A stretch of DNA of 64,000 nt from Alcanivorax sp. (lineage in GTDB: Bacteria; Pseudomonadota; Gammaproteobacteria; Pseudomonadales; Alcanivoracaceae): the NCBI GenBank assembly GCA_022565695.1, contig JAIUME010000001.1:186001-250000 (forward strand), in the 5' to 3' direction. The notes below the pieces were generated by a model that did no database searches, was not told the origin of the DNA, and saw only the letters and a program-made list of their open reading frames with translations. The position numbers and the translations under genes are program-made. This document shows, piece by piece, positions 8,322 to 16,794 of this stretch; position 1 is the stretch's first letter, and every line of letters begins with the position of its first letter.

Positions 8322-9236
8322 ATGACAGTTTTTACCCCACTCAGTGACGATCAGATCCAGCAATTGCTGTCCCGGGACGGCCTGACGCTGGTGCGCCAGC
8401 GCCCTATCGCCGAGGGCATCGAGAACAGCAATTTCATGCTCGAGGCCCGGCGCGCCAACGGCATCCCCGTGGCGCTGGTGCTGACCGTGTTCGAGACGCT
8501 GGACGCCGATGCCCTGCCCTGGTTCATCGACCTGTTGCAGCAACTCGCGCACCAGGGCCTGCCCGTTGCGGCGCCCCTGGGTGGCAAGACGGCCATGATG
8601 CAGGTTGTCGGCAAACCGGCGCTGCTGGTGCCACGCCTCTCCGGCAGCCATATCCAGTGCCCGGATGCCAGCCATTGCGCCACCGTCGGCGCCTTGCTCG
8701 GGCGACTGCACTCACAACCGCTGCCACCCCCTGGCCCGGCACCAGACCCGAACGCACAACTGGCACAACTGGTCACCGATCATCTGGGCAAACTGCCCGC
8801 CGCACAGCAAGACATCGCGAGCAAGCTGTTGCAGCGCTGGCAACAGCACGAGCCCGCCCCGGTGCTGTGCCATGGCGATCTGTTTCGGGATAACGTGCTG
8901 TTCAACGGTGAGCAGCTGACCGGGATGCTGGATTTTTATAACGCCGGGGCCGCCAGCGCGGAGTTTGATATCGCCATCGCCATGAACGACTGGTGCGTGG
9001 ACGCAACAGGCCGGCCTGACCCGACACTGGAAACCGCATTGCTGGATGGCTATCAACACCAGCGACCACTGGGCACCGCCGCACGCATGCGCCTGCCACT
9101 GGCCCTGGCTATTGCCGCGCTGCGCTTCTGGCTGTCCCGTCTCGGCGCACCGCCGTCAGAGCAGGCCATTGGCCAGGGCAGCAAGGACCCGGATGAGTTT
9201 GCCCGGCTTTTTGCTTGCCGCGCGGCTGCTCTCTGA
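8322..9236 (+). CDS. thrB: homoserine kinase (type II, ThrB)
   Basis: A 304-residue kinase of the choline-kinase/APH fold that phosphorylates homoserine for threonine synthesis. It starts MTVFTPLSDDQ, like Pseudomonas ThrB. Diagnostic segments are EGIENSNF near residue 27, the catalytic loop CHGDLFRDNVLF near 185, and the metal loop LDFYNA with DIAIAMNDWC near 207–228. The open frame extends far upstream on the polA antisense strand, but family alignment fixes this ATG. The DUF2782 gene that separates polA and thrB in pseudomonads is absent. It ends six bases from the convergent cellulase-like gene. Confidence 0.92.
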   Translation: MTVFTPLSDDQIQQLLSRDGLTLVRQRPIAEGIENSNFMLEARRANGIPVALVLTVFETLDADALPWFIDLLQQLAHQGLPVAAPLGGKTAMMQVVGKPALLVPRLSGSHIQCPDASHCATVGALLGRLHSQPLPPPGPAPDPNAQLAQLVTDHLGKLPAAQQDIASKLLQRWQQHEPAPVLCHGDLFRDNVLFNGEQLTGMLDFYNAGAASAEFDIAIAMNDWCVDATGRPDPTLETALLDGYQHQRPLGTAARMRLPLALAIAALRFWLSRLGAPPSEQAIGQGSKDPDEFARLFACRAAAL

Positions 9237-9241
9237 TTTTT

Positions 9242-10408
9242 TCAGTTGTCGCGAATCATGCCGGTGATGCGACGGTGCCAGGCGGCATCGTCCCAGAAGC
9301 CGGGGCTGTGGGGGCGGGCATGCATACCGACATTGACCACCTGCACGCCTTCATCCAGCGCCGCCACCACCATATGCTCTGACACCAGCCGCACCCAGTC
9401 CCAGTCCAGGCTGCTTTCCCGGGCGTTCCGCACATACCCTTCGCCCAGCACCGGCAGCAGGCGCCGCAAGCGACCGAATTCCGCCTGCTCATGCAGGCGC
9501 TTGCGCATGCGCTCCGCCCACTGGCTCTGGCGGCTGCGGTACAGCAACGCGGCAACGCGGCCCTGAATGCGCTCACCCAGCGCTGTCGGCGCCATGCGCA
9601 ACAACTCGGCACTGCCGATGCGAAAGCGCGGGTCATCGCTGAGCCAGACATGGTGATCAATGAAATCCAGTTCGCTGGTATCCAGTTGCCGCAGGTTGTC
9701 GTCCTGCCCGGCAGCGGACACGCCAAACTGGATATGAGGATGCAGCGCCCGGAGTGCCCTGGGCACTTCGATAAGATACTCCTCCACCCGCCGCGCGGTG
9801 GATGGCGACCAGCTCAGCAATTGGGGCAGTGGGTTCAGCGGGTGGGTATTGAAGATGCGCCGGTAGGCGCCGTGGGCCCAGGGTGCCTGGGGGAACTCAT
9901 GGCAGAAATCCACCGCCAGCACCTGCTCGCTGAACCCTTCGCTGTCGATGAAGGCCAGCGTCTCCGCCCAGACCCGCACAAAGTCGCGGGGGCGCCGGAC
10001 AAATGAACGACGCGCCTGGCTGTCCGGGACAAACCAGCTGCTCAACCACAGCTGGATGCCGTGGTCACGGGCGCGACGCAGCAATTCCGGCAGCACCCGG
10101 CGCGGCTGCACCTGCACTGGTCGACGGGCGCCACGGCGCAGATCGGCGCCCTCTGGCAAGATATCGAAACGATCACTGATCAGGCCGCTTTCGCCACGCG
10201 CCAGCAAGTGCGGAAAGGGATCGACGCGCAGGGCGTTATAGCCGCGCTCTGCCAACTCGGCGAAGACCCGATCCAGGTCTCGATACTCGCAGGCACGGCC
10301 ATCACGGCGGGTCAGCCAGGAATAATCCCAACAGGCCATCGCCAGGCGCTGATTGCCGGGCAAACAGCGGCCAGTAGCATGTTGTTCGGGCAGGCCAGTA
10401 TGACTCAT
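9242..10408 (-). CDS. cellulase-like (TIM-barrel glycosidase-like) protein
   Basis: From the ATG at 10408 the product has 388 residues; the frame stays open to 10555 but without family-like sequence there. Near the N-terminus ACWDYSWL is followed by a barrel-like pattern: YNALRVDPFPHLL, QLWLSSWFVPD, VLAVDFCHEFPQ (possible acid/base region), FIDHHVWLSDD and ALDEGVQVVNVGMHARP. These resemble the cellulase-like family of glycosidase-fold proteins, often annotated as sugar-binding. No signal peptide is seen, so it is probably cytoplasmic. AGAAGGAG lies 13 bases from the ATG. The substrate is unknown, and the start and family are moderately sure. Confidence 0.6.
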   Translation of the reverse strand: MSHTGLPEQHATGRCLPGNQRLAMACWDYSWLTRRDGRACEYRDLDRVFAELAERGYNALRVDPFPHLLARGESGLISDRFDILPEGADLRRGARRPVQVQPRRVLPELLRRARDHGIQLWLSSWFVPDSQARRSFVRRPRDFVRVWAETLAFIDSEGFSEQVLAVDFCHEFPQAPWAHGAYRRIFNTHPLNPLPQLLSWSPSTARRVEEYLIEVPRALRALHPHIQFGVSAAGQDDNLRQLDTSELDFIDHHVWLSDDPRFRIGSAELLRMAPTALGERIQGRVAALLYRSRQSQWAERMRKRLHEQAEFGRLRRLLPVLGEGYVRNARESSLDWDWVRLVSEHMVVAALDEGVQVVNVGMHARPHSPGFWDDAAWHRRITGMIRDN

Positions 10409-10695
10409 GAGGCGCCGCAGACTCCTTCTGCCAGGCTCGCCTGCTGCTCGCTCGCTTGCTGTTTGAATGTCCGTGCAATATGTCCCCGGCTCATGGGCAC
10501 CCCGTTCAGGAAAACAGCCATTCAGCCTGCTGCGGCGGGCTGCCTTTGCAGACATTCATTGTATAAAGCCCTTCACGGGCAGCGCTTCAGCATACGCATT
10601 TGCCGGCTGACGACAATGGCCCGGCGAATATCGGCCCGATGTGCCGGACGCATTGACAGACAGGTTGACGAGCATGCAAGAAGCTGGCCCGGCGA

Positions 10696-11619
10696 TCAGT
10701 TGGCGCCAGGGCCCGCCAGGCATCCGGCAAACAATCCCCCCAGATGCGTCAGCAGTGCCGTGTAGTGGGCTGCCGGCTCCTCACTGGCAAGATTGCGCCC
10801 CATCGGGTCTGCCTCGACCAGTCGGCAATCATCGCGACACAAACGTTCCAGCAGCGCGCGCCGCCCCTCTGGCTCGGCCATGACGCAGCGCACCTCGCGC
10901 ACCGCCATGGTGCGATGAATCTCGGCGAAGCGCCGGCTGCTGGCCGATGCCTCAATGTTATGGCTGATGATCAACGGTCGCTGGATACCAAACGCATCGG
11001 CAAAATACGCCCACGGATCATGGTGGCTGAGGTACAACCGGTCCGCCAGCGGCGCGAGCCGCGCGCGCTGTTGCGTCACGGTGTCATTCAGGTGGGCCTC
11101 GAACGCCGCCAGCCGCGCAGGCCAGTCCGGCAGGTCCGCCAGCACCGCCTGGTCAGGCAACGCCTGCGCCAGCCGGAGCATGTTTTCAGGGTACAACCAC
11201 AGGTGCGGATCCAGCAGGTCATGATGGTGATGGTGGTCATCATCCTCATGCTCATCCGTGTGCAAATGCCCCTCATCACCGTCACGGCGGTAGATCATCG
11301 GCAGGTCCGTCAGCGCCAGAGCGGCCCGGGCATGCCGTTGCACCATCTGCGCGACCTGGGGCTCTGCCTCCGGCCCCAGCCAGATCACCAAGTCCGCATC
11401 ACGCAGCGCCCGCGCCTGGCCGGGGGTAAATGACACCTGATGGGGATTCTGTTGTGGCGACAGTAACGTGCTGACCCGGACATCATCACCCAGCACCTCA
11501 CGCAACAGCATGGACAGCGGCTCAACACTGGCAACAATGTGCGGCGGCGCAGCGGCGGCCGGCAGGGCCAGCATCAGCTGGCAGGTCAGCAACAGGGAAA
11601 GCAAAACACGCATTGGCAA
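10696..11619 (-). CDS. znuA: zinc ABC transporter substrate-binding protein ZnuA
   Basis: A 307-residue periplasmic cluster A-I metal-binding protein. The signal peptide (MPMRVLLSLLLTCQLMLALPAAA) is followed by VASVEPLSMLLREVLGD. Metal ligands are apparent at NPHQVSF, a His/Asp-rich loop DEHEDDDHHHHHDLLDPHLW near residues 125–145, and LSHHDPWAYF. The His-rich loop is typical of ZnuA rather than manganese-binding homologues. It delivers Zn2+ to ZnuBC, encoded divergently upstream. Confidence 0.93.
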   Translation of the reverse strand: MPMRVLLSLLLTCQLMLALPAAAAPPHIVASVEPLSMLLREVLGDDVRVSTLLSPQQNPHQVSFTPGQARALRDADLVIWLGPEAEPQVAQMVQRHARAALALTDLPMIYRRDGDEGHLHTDEHEDDDHHHHHDLLDPHLWLYPENMLRLAQALPDQAVLADLPDWPARLAAFEAHLNDTVTQQRARLAPLADRLYLSHHDPWAYFADAFGIQRPLIISHNIEASASSRRFAEIHRTMAVREVRCVMAEPEGRRALLERLCRDDCRLVEADPMGRNLASEEPAAHYTALLTHLGGLFAGCLAGPGAN

Positions 11620-11681
11620 ACTTCCGACAGGCCAGACACCCGGATACAGCGCCGGCGAGCAGGGCGGCCCGAGCGCGTTAC

Positions 11682-11700
11682 AAAGCGTAATAGTATATCA
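11682..11700. promoter_or_regulatory. candidate Zur operator between znuA and znuC
   Basis: The divergent spacer contains GCGTAATAGTATATCATCA, an AT-rich imperfect palindrome resembling the GTTATAnTATAAC core of gammaproteobacterial Zur boxes (GTAATA with TATATC, four of six symmetric pairs). Position between divergent znuA and znuC supports a shared operator. No zur gene lies in the cluster. Weak match. Confidence 0.4.
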
Positions 11701-11754
11701 TCAGCGGCGTTGCAGCAGCCCACAGCCCCGCTTTCCGGATCCAGAGCGATATCC

Positions 11755-12573
11755 ATGATTGATGCATCACCTCGATCAACGCCCTCATCAGCGCGACCGC
11801 TGGTCACGCTCGACAATGTCGCCGTGCGCTTCGCCGGCGAAGAGGTGTTGTCACGCATCAGTCTGACGCTCCACGCCGGTCGCATTGTGACCCTGATCGG
11901 ACCCAATGGTGCCGGAAAATCCACCCTGGCCCGGGTGGTGCTGGGCATCATCACCCCCCATGCCGGCACAGTGCAGCGCCATGGCTCTCTGCGTATTGGC
12001 TACATGCCACAACGCATCAAGGTGGATGACAGCCTGCCACTGACCGTCGACGGCTTTCTCGCGCTGGCCATGTCGGGCCGCTCCCGCGAGCGTCGCGCGG
12101 CCCTGGCCCGGGTTGGCGTAAAACATCTGCACAAGCGCCCGGTCCAGCAACTCTCTGGCGGCGAAATGCAGCGCGTACTGCTGGCCCGGGCACTGCTGCG
12201 CAAACCGGATCTGCTGGTGCTGGACGAACCCGCCCAGGGCGTCGACGTGGCGGGGCAGAACGCGCTCTACGGCCTGCTGGACGAGGTACGACAGGAATTC
12301 GGCTGCGGCATTCTGCTGATCTCCCATGATCTGCATCTGGTGATGGCCGCCACCGACGAAGTGATTTGCCTGCACCACCACATCTGCTGCTCCGGCACAC
12401 CTGAAGCGGTGACCCGGGACCCGGTGTTTCACGACATGTTCGCCGGCCATCCTGCCGCCAATCTGGCGCTGTACACCCACGAACACGATCACGAGCACAC
12501 CTTGCACGGTGACGTGGATGCACCAGGCCATCAACACGGTGACGAATGCGGGGGCGGCAAGCATGATCATTGA
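11755..12573 (+). CDS. znuC: zinc ABC transporter ATP-binding protein ZnuC
   Basis: A 272-residue ABC ATPase. Walker A is GPNGAGKST near residue 46, the signature LSGGEMQRVLLARAL near 136, and Walker B LLVLDEP with ISHDLHLV downstream. The C-terminus is strikingly His/Asp-rich (HEHDHEHTLHGDVDAPGHQH and onward to HDH), a feature of ZnuC and likely metal sensing or buffering. The ATG at 11755 is chosen because the family begins here; the frame is open upstream across the divergent spacer. Its end overlaps znuB by 11 bases. Confidence 0.93.
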   Translation: MIDASPRSTPSSARPLVTLDNVAVRFAGEEVLSRISLTLHAGRIVTLIGPNGAGKSTLARVVLGIITPHAGTVQRHGSLRIGYMPQRIKVDDSLPLTVDGFLALAMSGRSRERRAALARVGVKHLHKRPVQQLSGGEMQRVLLARALLRKPDLLVLDEPAQGVDVAGQNALYGLLDEVRQEFGCGILLISHDLHLVMAATDEVICLHHHICCSGTPEAVTRDPVFHDMFAGHPAANLALYTHEHDHEHTLHGDVDAPGHQHGDECGGGKHDH

Positions 12574-13351
12574 GCTGCTACTGGCACCGCTGGCGGCAGG
12601 CCTCGCCGTCGCGGTCGTCGCCGGGCCGATGGGCTCCTTCGTGGTCTGGCGCCGCATGGCATTCTTCGGTGACACCCTCGCCCATGGCGCCTTGCTGGGC
12701 GCTGCCTTTGGCCTCGCCGTGGGCATCAGTCTCTATCCCGCCGTGGTGCTGTGCTGCCTCGTACTGGCACTGACACTGGTCGCACTGCAACAGCAGCAAC
12801 ATCTGGCCGGGGATACCCTGCTGGGCATTGTTGCCCACACCACCCTGGCATTGGGCATTATTGCCGTCAGCCTGCTGCCCACGGTGCAGGTGGATCTGTT
12901 CGGCTTCCTGTTCGGTGACCTGCTGGCAGTGAGCGGCCGTGACGTGGCCTGGCTGTGGGGCGGCACCTTCTTCATCCTGTTGCTCACCGCACTGAACTGG
13001 CGCCGCCTGCTGAGCATCACCGTCAACGAAGAACTGGCGCGCATCGAAGGCATCAACATCACCGCCACACGCACCCTGCTGATGCTGATGCTGGCGTTGC
13101 TCATTGCCGGCGCCATCCGCACCGTCGGCGTGCTGCTGATTACCTCGCTGCTGATCATTCCGGCCGCCAGCGCGCGCCGGCTGACCCGCACCCCGGTGCA
13201 GATGGCGGCGCTGGCCAGCCTGATCGGCTCGATTGCCGTGTTTGGCGGGCTCCTGCTGAGCTGGCACGCCGATACACCCGTCGGGCCGTCCATTGTGGTG
13301 TCAGCCGCCGGCCTGTTCATCGTCACACTGCTGCTCCCCAGACGCAGCTGA
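12563..13351 (+). CDS. znuB: zinc ABC transporter permease ZnuB
   Basis: A 262-residue ABC-3 family membrane protein with about eight hydrophobic helices, beginning MIIELLLAPLAAGLAVAVVA. The conserved segment GSFVVWRRMAFFGDTLAHGA near residue 25 and the C-terminal SLLIIPAASARRLT stretch are typical of ZnuB/TroC. It overlaps znuC and is translationally coupled with it. It forms the Zn2+ channel in the inner membrane. Confidence 0.93.
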   Translation: MIIELLLAPLAAGLAVAVVAGPMGSFVVWRRMAFFGDTLAHGALLGAAFGLAVGISLYPAVVLCCLVLALTLVALQQQQHLAGDTLLGIVAHTTLALGIIAVSLLPTVQVDLFGFLFGDLLAVSGRDVAWLWGGTFFILLLTALNWRRLLSITVNEELARIEGINITATRTLLMLMLALLIAGAIRTVGVLLITSLLIIPAASARRLTRTPVQMAALASLIGSIAVFGGLLLSWHADTPVGPSIVVSAAGLFIVTLLLPRRS

Positions 13352-13588
13352 CTCCCCGGGCCGATCCCCCGTTCCCGGCACCCCCGATAGCCACGTCCGG
13401 AACTGCCTCACACTTCCAGTGAGACGGGCGTCCATGGGCCACTTACCTATTCCCCGCACTCCTGCGCTTCCCTTAACCCCACCATCACATCGGCAGCATT
13501 TCCCACACCGAATATTGCTGAATCGTTACATGACGTAAATCAGTGCCTACATATTTCACGACCACCCTCTCCTTATAGTCGAAATGGG

Positions 13589-13604
13589 CGGGAATCGTCC
13601 CGCA
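13589..13604. promoter_or_regulatory. inverted repeat in the lipoprotein 5' leader
   Basis: GCGGGA-ATCG-TCCCGC is a 6-bp inverted repeat about 35 bases before the start codon, beside a second overlapping partial repeat. It could be an mRNA hairpin or an operator; nothing in the sequence decides between them. Confidence 0.35.
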
Positions 13605-13639
13605 TATGGGATGCGACAACACATAAAGAGGGTTTTCCA

Positions 13640-15982
13640 ATGAACGGATGGCTATCCAGAAGCGCCTTGCTGGCAGCTCTGGCCTTGGTACTTGCCGCCT
13701 GTGGGGGCAGCAGCACCGAGCCAACAGCCGCACCTGGCGGCAGCGGTGCTCCCGGCAGCAGCGACCAACCGCTGCTCACGGTAGTAGACACCAACAACGA
13801 GTTCTCCATTGCCTTTTGCCCGAACACCGCGTCAATGGGCACCATCGGCGAACTTATCGACCGTATTGCCTGTGAAAACGAAGCATTGCAGGGCATTTCA
13901 GCGGCTGACGCAGATGTGCTGGGGTTGTTCTGCCCTGAGGCGGCAGACGGCTTCTCGCTGATCGGCGTGTCCGAGGGCGAAAATGGCAACACTGCCAGCG
14001 TTCTGCCCCTGGATTTCGGACCGGCCTGTCTGGCCGAGACCGCCGAGACACTGCAGAACATCCAGTCACTGCTGGGCAACAACCCGCTGACGGCTGCACT
14101 GTGCCCGATTGCGGCCATGCAGAGCGACTTCGACCCGGCGGGCTGCTTCACCGAAGCCGCCAGCATGTTCAGCGACTTCACACCGCCGAGCCCGTCTGCG
14201 CTGATCGACATCGTTGGCGAAATCTGCCCCGTCGCTGCACTGGGCCCTATCGGTCCAACGACGCCGGTGGAGTGCCTCACCGAAGTGGGTGAGAGCCTGG
14301 CCAATGCCCAGGAACTGCTGCTGGGTCCCAACCTGATTACCGTGGCTGTGTGCCCGGTTGCTGCCATGGCAGAAGAATTCGATCCGGCCGCCTGCATCAG
14401 TGAAACGGCTGGCGCATTCATCCCCGGCGGTGGCGGCGGCTTCGACGGCCTGCCCGGCTTTGATCAACTGCCCGGTATCGGCGAACTGTGCGATCCGGAC
14501 AGCGATCCGCTGGCCTGCCTGCTGGCACTGGGCGACCAACTCGCACCGCTGCTGGAACTGGCTGACGGCATTCCGGTGCTGGGCGACATCCTCGACGCCA
14601 TTCTGGGCGGCGGTGAAGGCGGCCCCGGCGGCGACATCCCGGAACTGCCCGGCTTCGACGCTTGTGACCCGACTGATCCTGCCGGTTGCCTGAGCGCGCT
14701 CACCGAACTGCTCGCACCCCTGACCGACATCATTGGCCAGATCCCGGTACTCGGCGACATCATCAACGGCCTGCTGTCCGGCGAACTGCCTGAAGCGCCG
14801 GGTGGTGGTGACGGCGGCCTGCCGGAATTCCCCGGTTTCGGCGACACCTGTGACCCGGCTGACCCGGCCAGCTGCCTGGCACTCTTGACCGACGCCCTGG
14901 CACCGCTGAGCGACGCACTGAGCGCCATCCCCGTACTGGGCGACATCATCGCCGGCATCCTGTCCGGTGAACTGCCTGAAGCACCCGGCGGTGGCGATGG
15001 CGGCCTGCCTGCGTTCCCCGGCTTCGACGATTGCGATCCCACCGATCCGATCGGCTGCCTCGGCGCACTGACCGACCTGCTGGCACCCTTGACTGGCGCA
15101 CTGGACCAGATCCCGGTACTCGGCGACATCATCAATGGCATCCTCTCCGGCGAACTGCCGGAAGCGCCCGGCGGCGGCGATGGCGGCCTGCCGGAATTTC
15201 CCGGCTTCGGTGACTGCGATCCGACCGATCCGGCCGGCTGCCTCAGCGCACTGACCGACCTGCTGGCGCCCCTGTCTGATGCCCTGGCACAGATTCCGGT
15301 GCTCGGCGACATCGTCAACGGCATCCTGTCTGGCGACCTGCCGGAAGCACCGGGCGGCGGCGGCTTCCCGGAACTGCCCGGCTTTGACGCCTGCGACCCG
15401 GCTGACCCAGCCAGCTGCCTGGCAGTCCTCACTGACGCCCTGGCACCACTGAGCGATGCACTCGGTCAGATCCCGGTACTTGGCGACATCGTCAACGGCC
15501 TGCTGGCGGGCGAAGTGCCTGACTTCCCCGGCTTCCCCGGCGGTGGTGACGGCGACGGCGGCTTCCCGGAACTGCCTGGCTTCGACGCCTGCGACCCGAC
15601 TGACCCGGCCAGCTGCCTGGCAGCCCTCGCCGGCCTGGCAGATATGCTCGAGCCGCTGACCGGCCTGCTGGAAGAAATTCCGGTACTGGGCGACCTGATC
15701 GTTGGCCTGCTGTCCGGCGAACTGCCCGACTTCCCGGGCGGCGACGGCGGCCTGCCCGGCGGTGACTTCGGTGATTTCTGTGACCCGGCCGACCCGGCCA
15801 GCTGCCTGGCGCTGCTGACCGACGCCCTTGGCCCGGTCACTGACGGCCTGAGTGCCATCCCGGTATTGGGCGACGTGCTCGGCACGCTGCTCGGCGCCGT
15901 GGACGGCGGTGACACTTCCGGTATCGAGGACATCCCGGTGCTGGGCGCTATCCTGGGCCCGATCTTCGGCTTCCTGCCGTAA
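13640..15982 (+). CDS. large tandem-repeat lipoprotein with Cys-pair units
   Basis: A 780-residue lipoprotein (signal with lipobox LAAC at about residue 21). Residues about 40–270 contain degenerate cysteine segments such as CPVAAMAEEFDPAACISETA. Residues about 285–780 hold eight tandem units of about 55–65 residues. Each unit has a CDPTDPAGC-like Cys pair, an L-A-P-L amphipathic helix, an invariant IPVLGDI, LLSGELP, and a Gly/Pro-rich linker (PEAPGGGDGGLPEFPGF). A ninth partial unit ends the protein with IPVLGAILGPIFGFLP. The protein is acidic. I do not recognise the family. Surface display, adhesion or envelope-spacing roles are guesses. The gene is monocistronic, with its own promoter region and terminator. 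Confidence 0.85.
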   Translation: MNGWLSRSALLAALALVLAACGGSSTEPTAAPGGSGAPGSSDQPLLTVVDTNNEFSIAFCPNTASMGTIGELIDRIACENEALQGISAADADVLGLFCPEAADGFSLIGVSEGENGNTASVLPLDFGPACLAETAETLQNIQSLLGNNPLTAALCPIAAMQSDFDPAGCFTEAASMFSDFTPPSPSALIDIVGEICPVAALGPIGPTTPVECLTEVGESLANAQELLLGPNLITVAVCPVAAMAEEFDPAACISETAGAFIPGGGGGFDGLPGFDQLPGIGELCDPDSDPLACLLALGDQLAPLLELADGIPVLGDILDAILGGGEGGPGGDIPELPGFDACDPTDPAGCLSALTELLAPLTDIIGQIPVLGDIINGLLSGELPEAPGGGDGGLPEFPGFGDTCDPADPASCLALLTDALAPLSDALSAIPVLGDIIAGILSGELPEAPGGGDGGLPAFPGFDDCDPTDPIGCLGALTDLLAPLTGALDQIPVLGDIINGILSGELPEAPGGGDGGLPEFPGFGDCDPTDPAGCLSALTDLLAPLSDALAQIPVLGDIVNGILSGDLPEAPGGGGFPELPGFDACDPADPASCLAVLTDALAPLSDALGQIPVLGDIVNGLLAGEVPDFPGFPGGGDGDGGFPELPGFDACDPTDPASCLAALAGLADMLEPLTGLLEEIPVLGDLIVGLLSGELPDFPGGDGGLPGGDFGDFCDPADPASCLALLTDALGPVTDGLSAIPVLGDVLGTLLGAVDGGDTSGIEDIPVLGAILGPIFGFLP
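13640..15982 (+). repeat. tandem ~180-bp coding repeats in the lipoprotein gene
   Basis: From about 14490 to 15980 the DNA repeats in units of roughly 165–195 bp, marked by recurring ATCCCGGTACTGGGCGACAT-like segments (14571, 14743, 14926, 15112, 15295, 15472, 15678, 15859). Repeats are in frame, diverged at third positions, and vary in linker length, so copy number is likely to vary among strains. Confidence 0.85.
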
Positions 15983-16008
15983 CACCGAACCTCAAGTCAC
16001 GTCACAAC

Positions 16009-16042
16009 AAAAAGCCCCGGCCGCAAGGTCGGGGCTTTTTTT
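16009..16042 (+). terminator. rho-independent terminator after the repeat lipoprotein
   Basis: AAAAAGCCCCG, a short loop, CGGGGC and a run of seven T follow the stop codon. It separates the lipoprotein gene from the higBA operon 40 bases further on. Confidence 0.88.
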
Positions 16043-16078
16043 GTTCCGCAGCTGGACCTGATTGCCAGGGGATGGCAA

Positions 16079-16101
16079 AGTATACCCGTTACGGGCATAC
16101 T
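16079..16101. promoter_or_regulatory. higBA operator palindrome
   Basis: AGTATACCCG-TTA-CGGGCATACT is a 10-bp inverted repeat with one mismatch, placed just before the toxin start. Palindromes of the form ATACCCGTnACGGGTAT are typical binding sites of the NadS/HigA-type antitoxin encoded downstream, so autoregulation is expected. Confidence 0.7.
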
Positions 16102-16118
16102 AATGGAGATTGACGGAC

Positions 16119-16502
16119 ATGGAAGTTCTGAAACGGAAGGATTTTACGCGCTGGCAGGCGACCGAGAGGCTGCCCGATGAAGTGCTATGCAAGGCAGTCC
16201 AGGAAATGGAGAGTGGGCTGGTTGATGCCGACTTGGGCGGCAGCCTCTACAAGAAGAGAGTCGCGCGTCCAGGTGCCGGCAAGCGCGGCGGCTACCGCAC
16301 TTTGTTATCAGCCCGCATCGGGCAACGTTATATCTTCCTGCATGGGTTCCCGAAAAACGACAAGGCGAATATCACGCAGGACGAAAAGAAAGCGCTGCAA
16401 TATGCCAGCAAGGTATTTCTGGCGTTATCGGCCAAGGATCTGATGAAGGCGGTGCAAGTGGGCGTTTTACTGGAGGTGTGTTGTGACAAGCAAAATCATT
16501 GA
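16119..16502 (+). CDS. RelE/HigB-family toxin
   Basis: A 127-residue toxin of the RelE-like (HigB/PF06296-type) family, normally a ribosome-dependent mRNA endonuclease. The segment KKRVARPGAGKRGGYRTLLS and the following YIFLHGFPKNDKANIT are the hallmark of this subfamily (basic residues plus the conserved F-KN--NI loop). GGAG lies ten bases before the ATG at 16119; a TTG three codons earlier is possible. The toxin precedes and overlaps its antitoxin, the usual higBA order. Confidence 0.85.
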   Translation: MEVLKRKDFTRWQATERLPDEVLCKAVQEMESGLVDADLGGSLYKKRVARPGAGKRGGYRTLLSARIGQRYIFLHGFPKNDKANITQDEKKALQYASKVFLALSAKDLMKAVQVGVLLEVCCDKQNH

Positions 16503-16788
16503 ATCACTGCGCGGTGACCTGGCCGCATTGCACGATGCTGGCGCAATCAGCAAAGTGACGATGCGCGAGTTCGACGCGATCTGCCCGCCGCCAGTGCGCG
16601 AGTTCAGCGCCGACGACATCAAGCGTTTGCGTGAGGCGCTGCACTTCAGCCAGCCAGTGTTCGCGCATCACCTGCACACCAGCGCCTCGACCGTACGCAA
16701 GTGGGAGCAGGGTGAAACACGTCCAGCCGGCCCAGCGCTCAAGCTGCTCAACGTCATCGCCGACAAGGGCCTGGAGGCCATTACCTGA
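16483..16788 (+). CDS. HigA/NadS-type XRE antitoxin
   Basis: A 101-residue antitoxin. The C-terminal half is an XRE helix-turn-helix: ADDIKRLREALHFSQPVFAHHL, then TSASTVRKWEQGETRPAGPALKLL, where the recognition helix ends in the W-E-Q-G-x-x-x-P signature. The N-terminal part would wrap the toxin. The start is GTG, with GGAGG six bases upstream inside the toxin gene; the two frames overlap by 20 bases and are probably coupled. Confidence 0.88.
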   Translation: MTSKIIESLRGDLAALHDAGAISKVTMREFDAICPPPVREFSADDIKRLREALHFSQPVFAHHLHTSASTVRKWEQGETRPAGPALKLLNVIADKGLEAIT

Positions 16789-16794
16789 TGCGCT

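Noticed and set aside
14066-15985. 639-codon minus-strand frame opposite the repeat lipoprotein
   Set aside because: Its repeats mirror the sense repeats; the sense frame has signal peptide, lipobox, promoter region and terminator.
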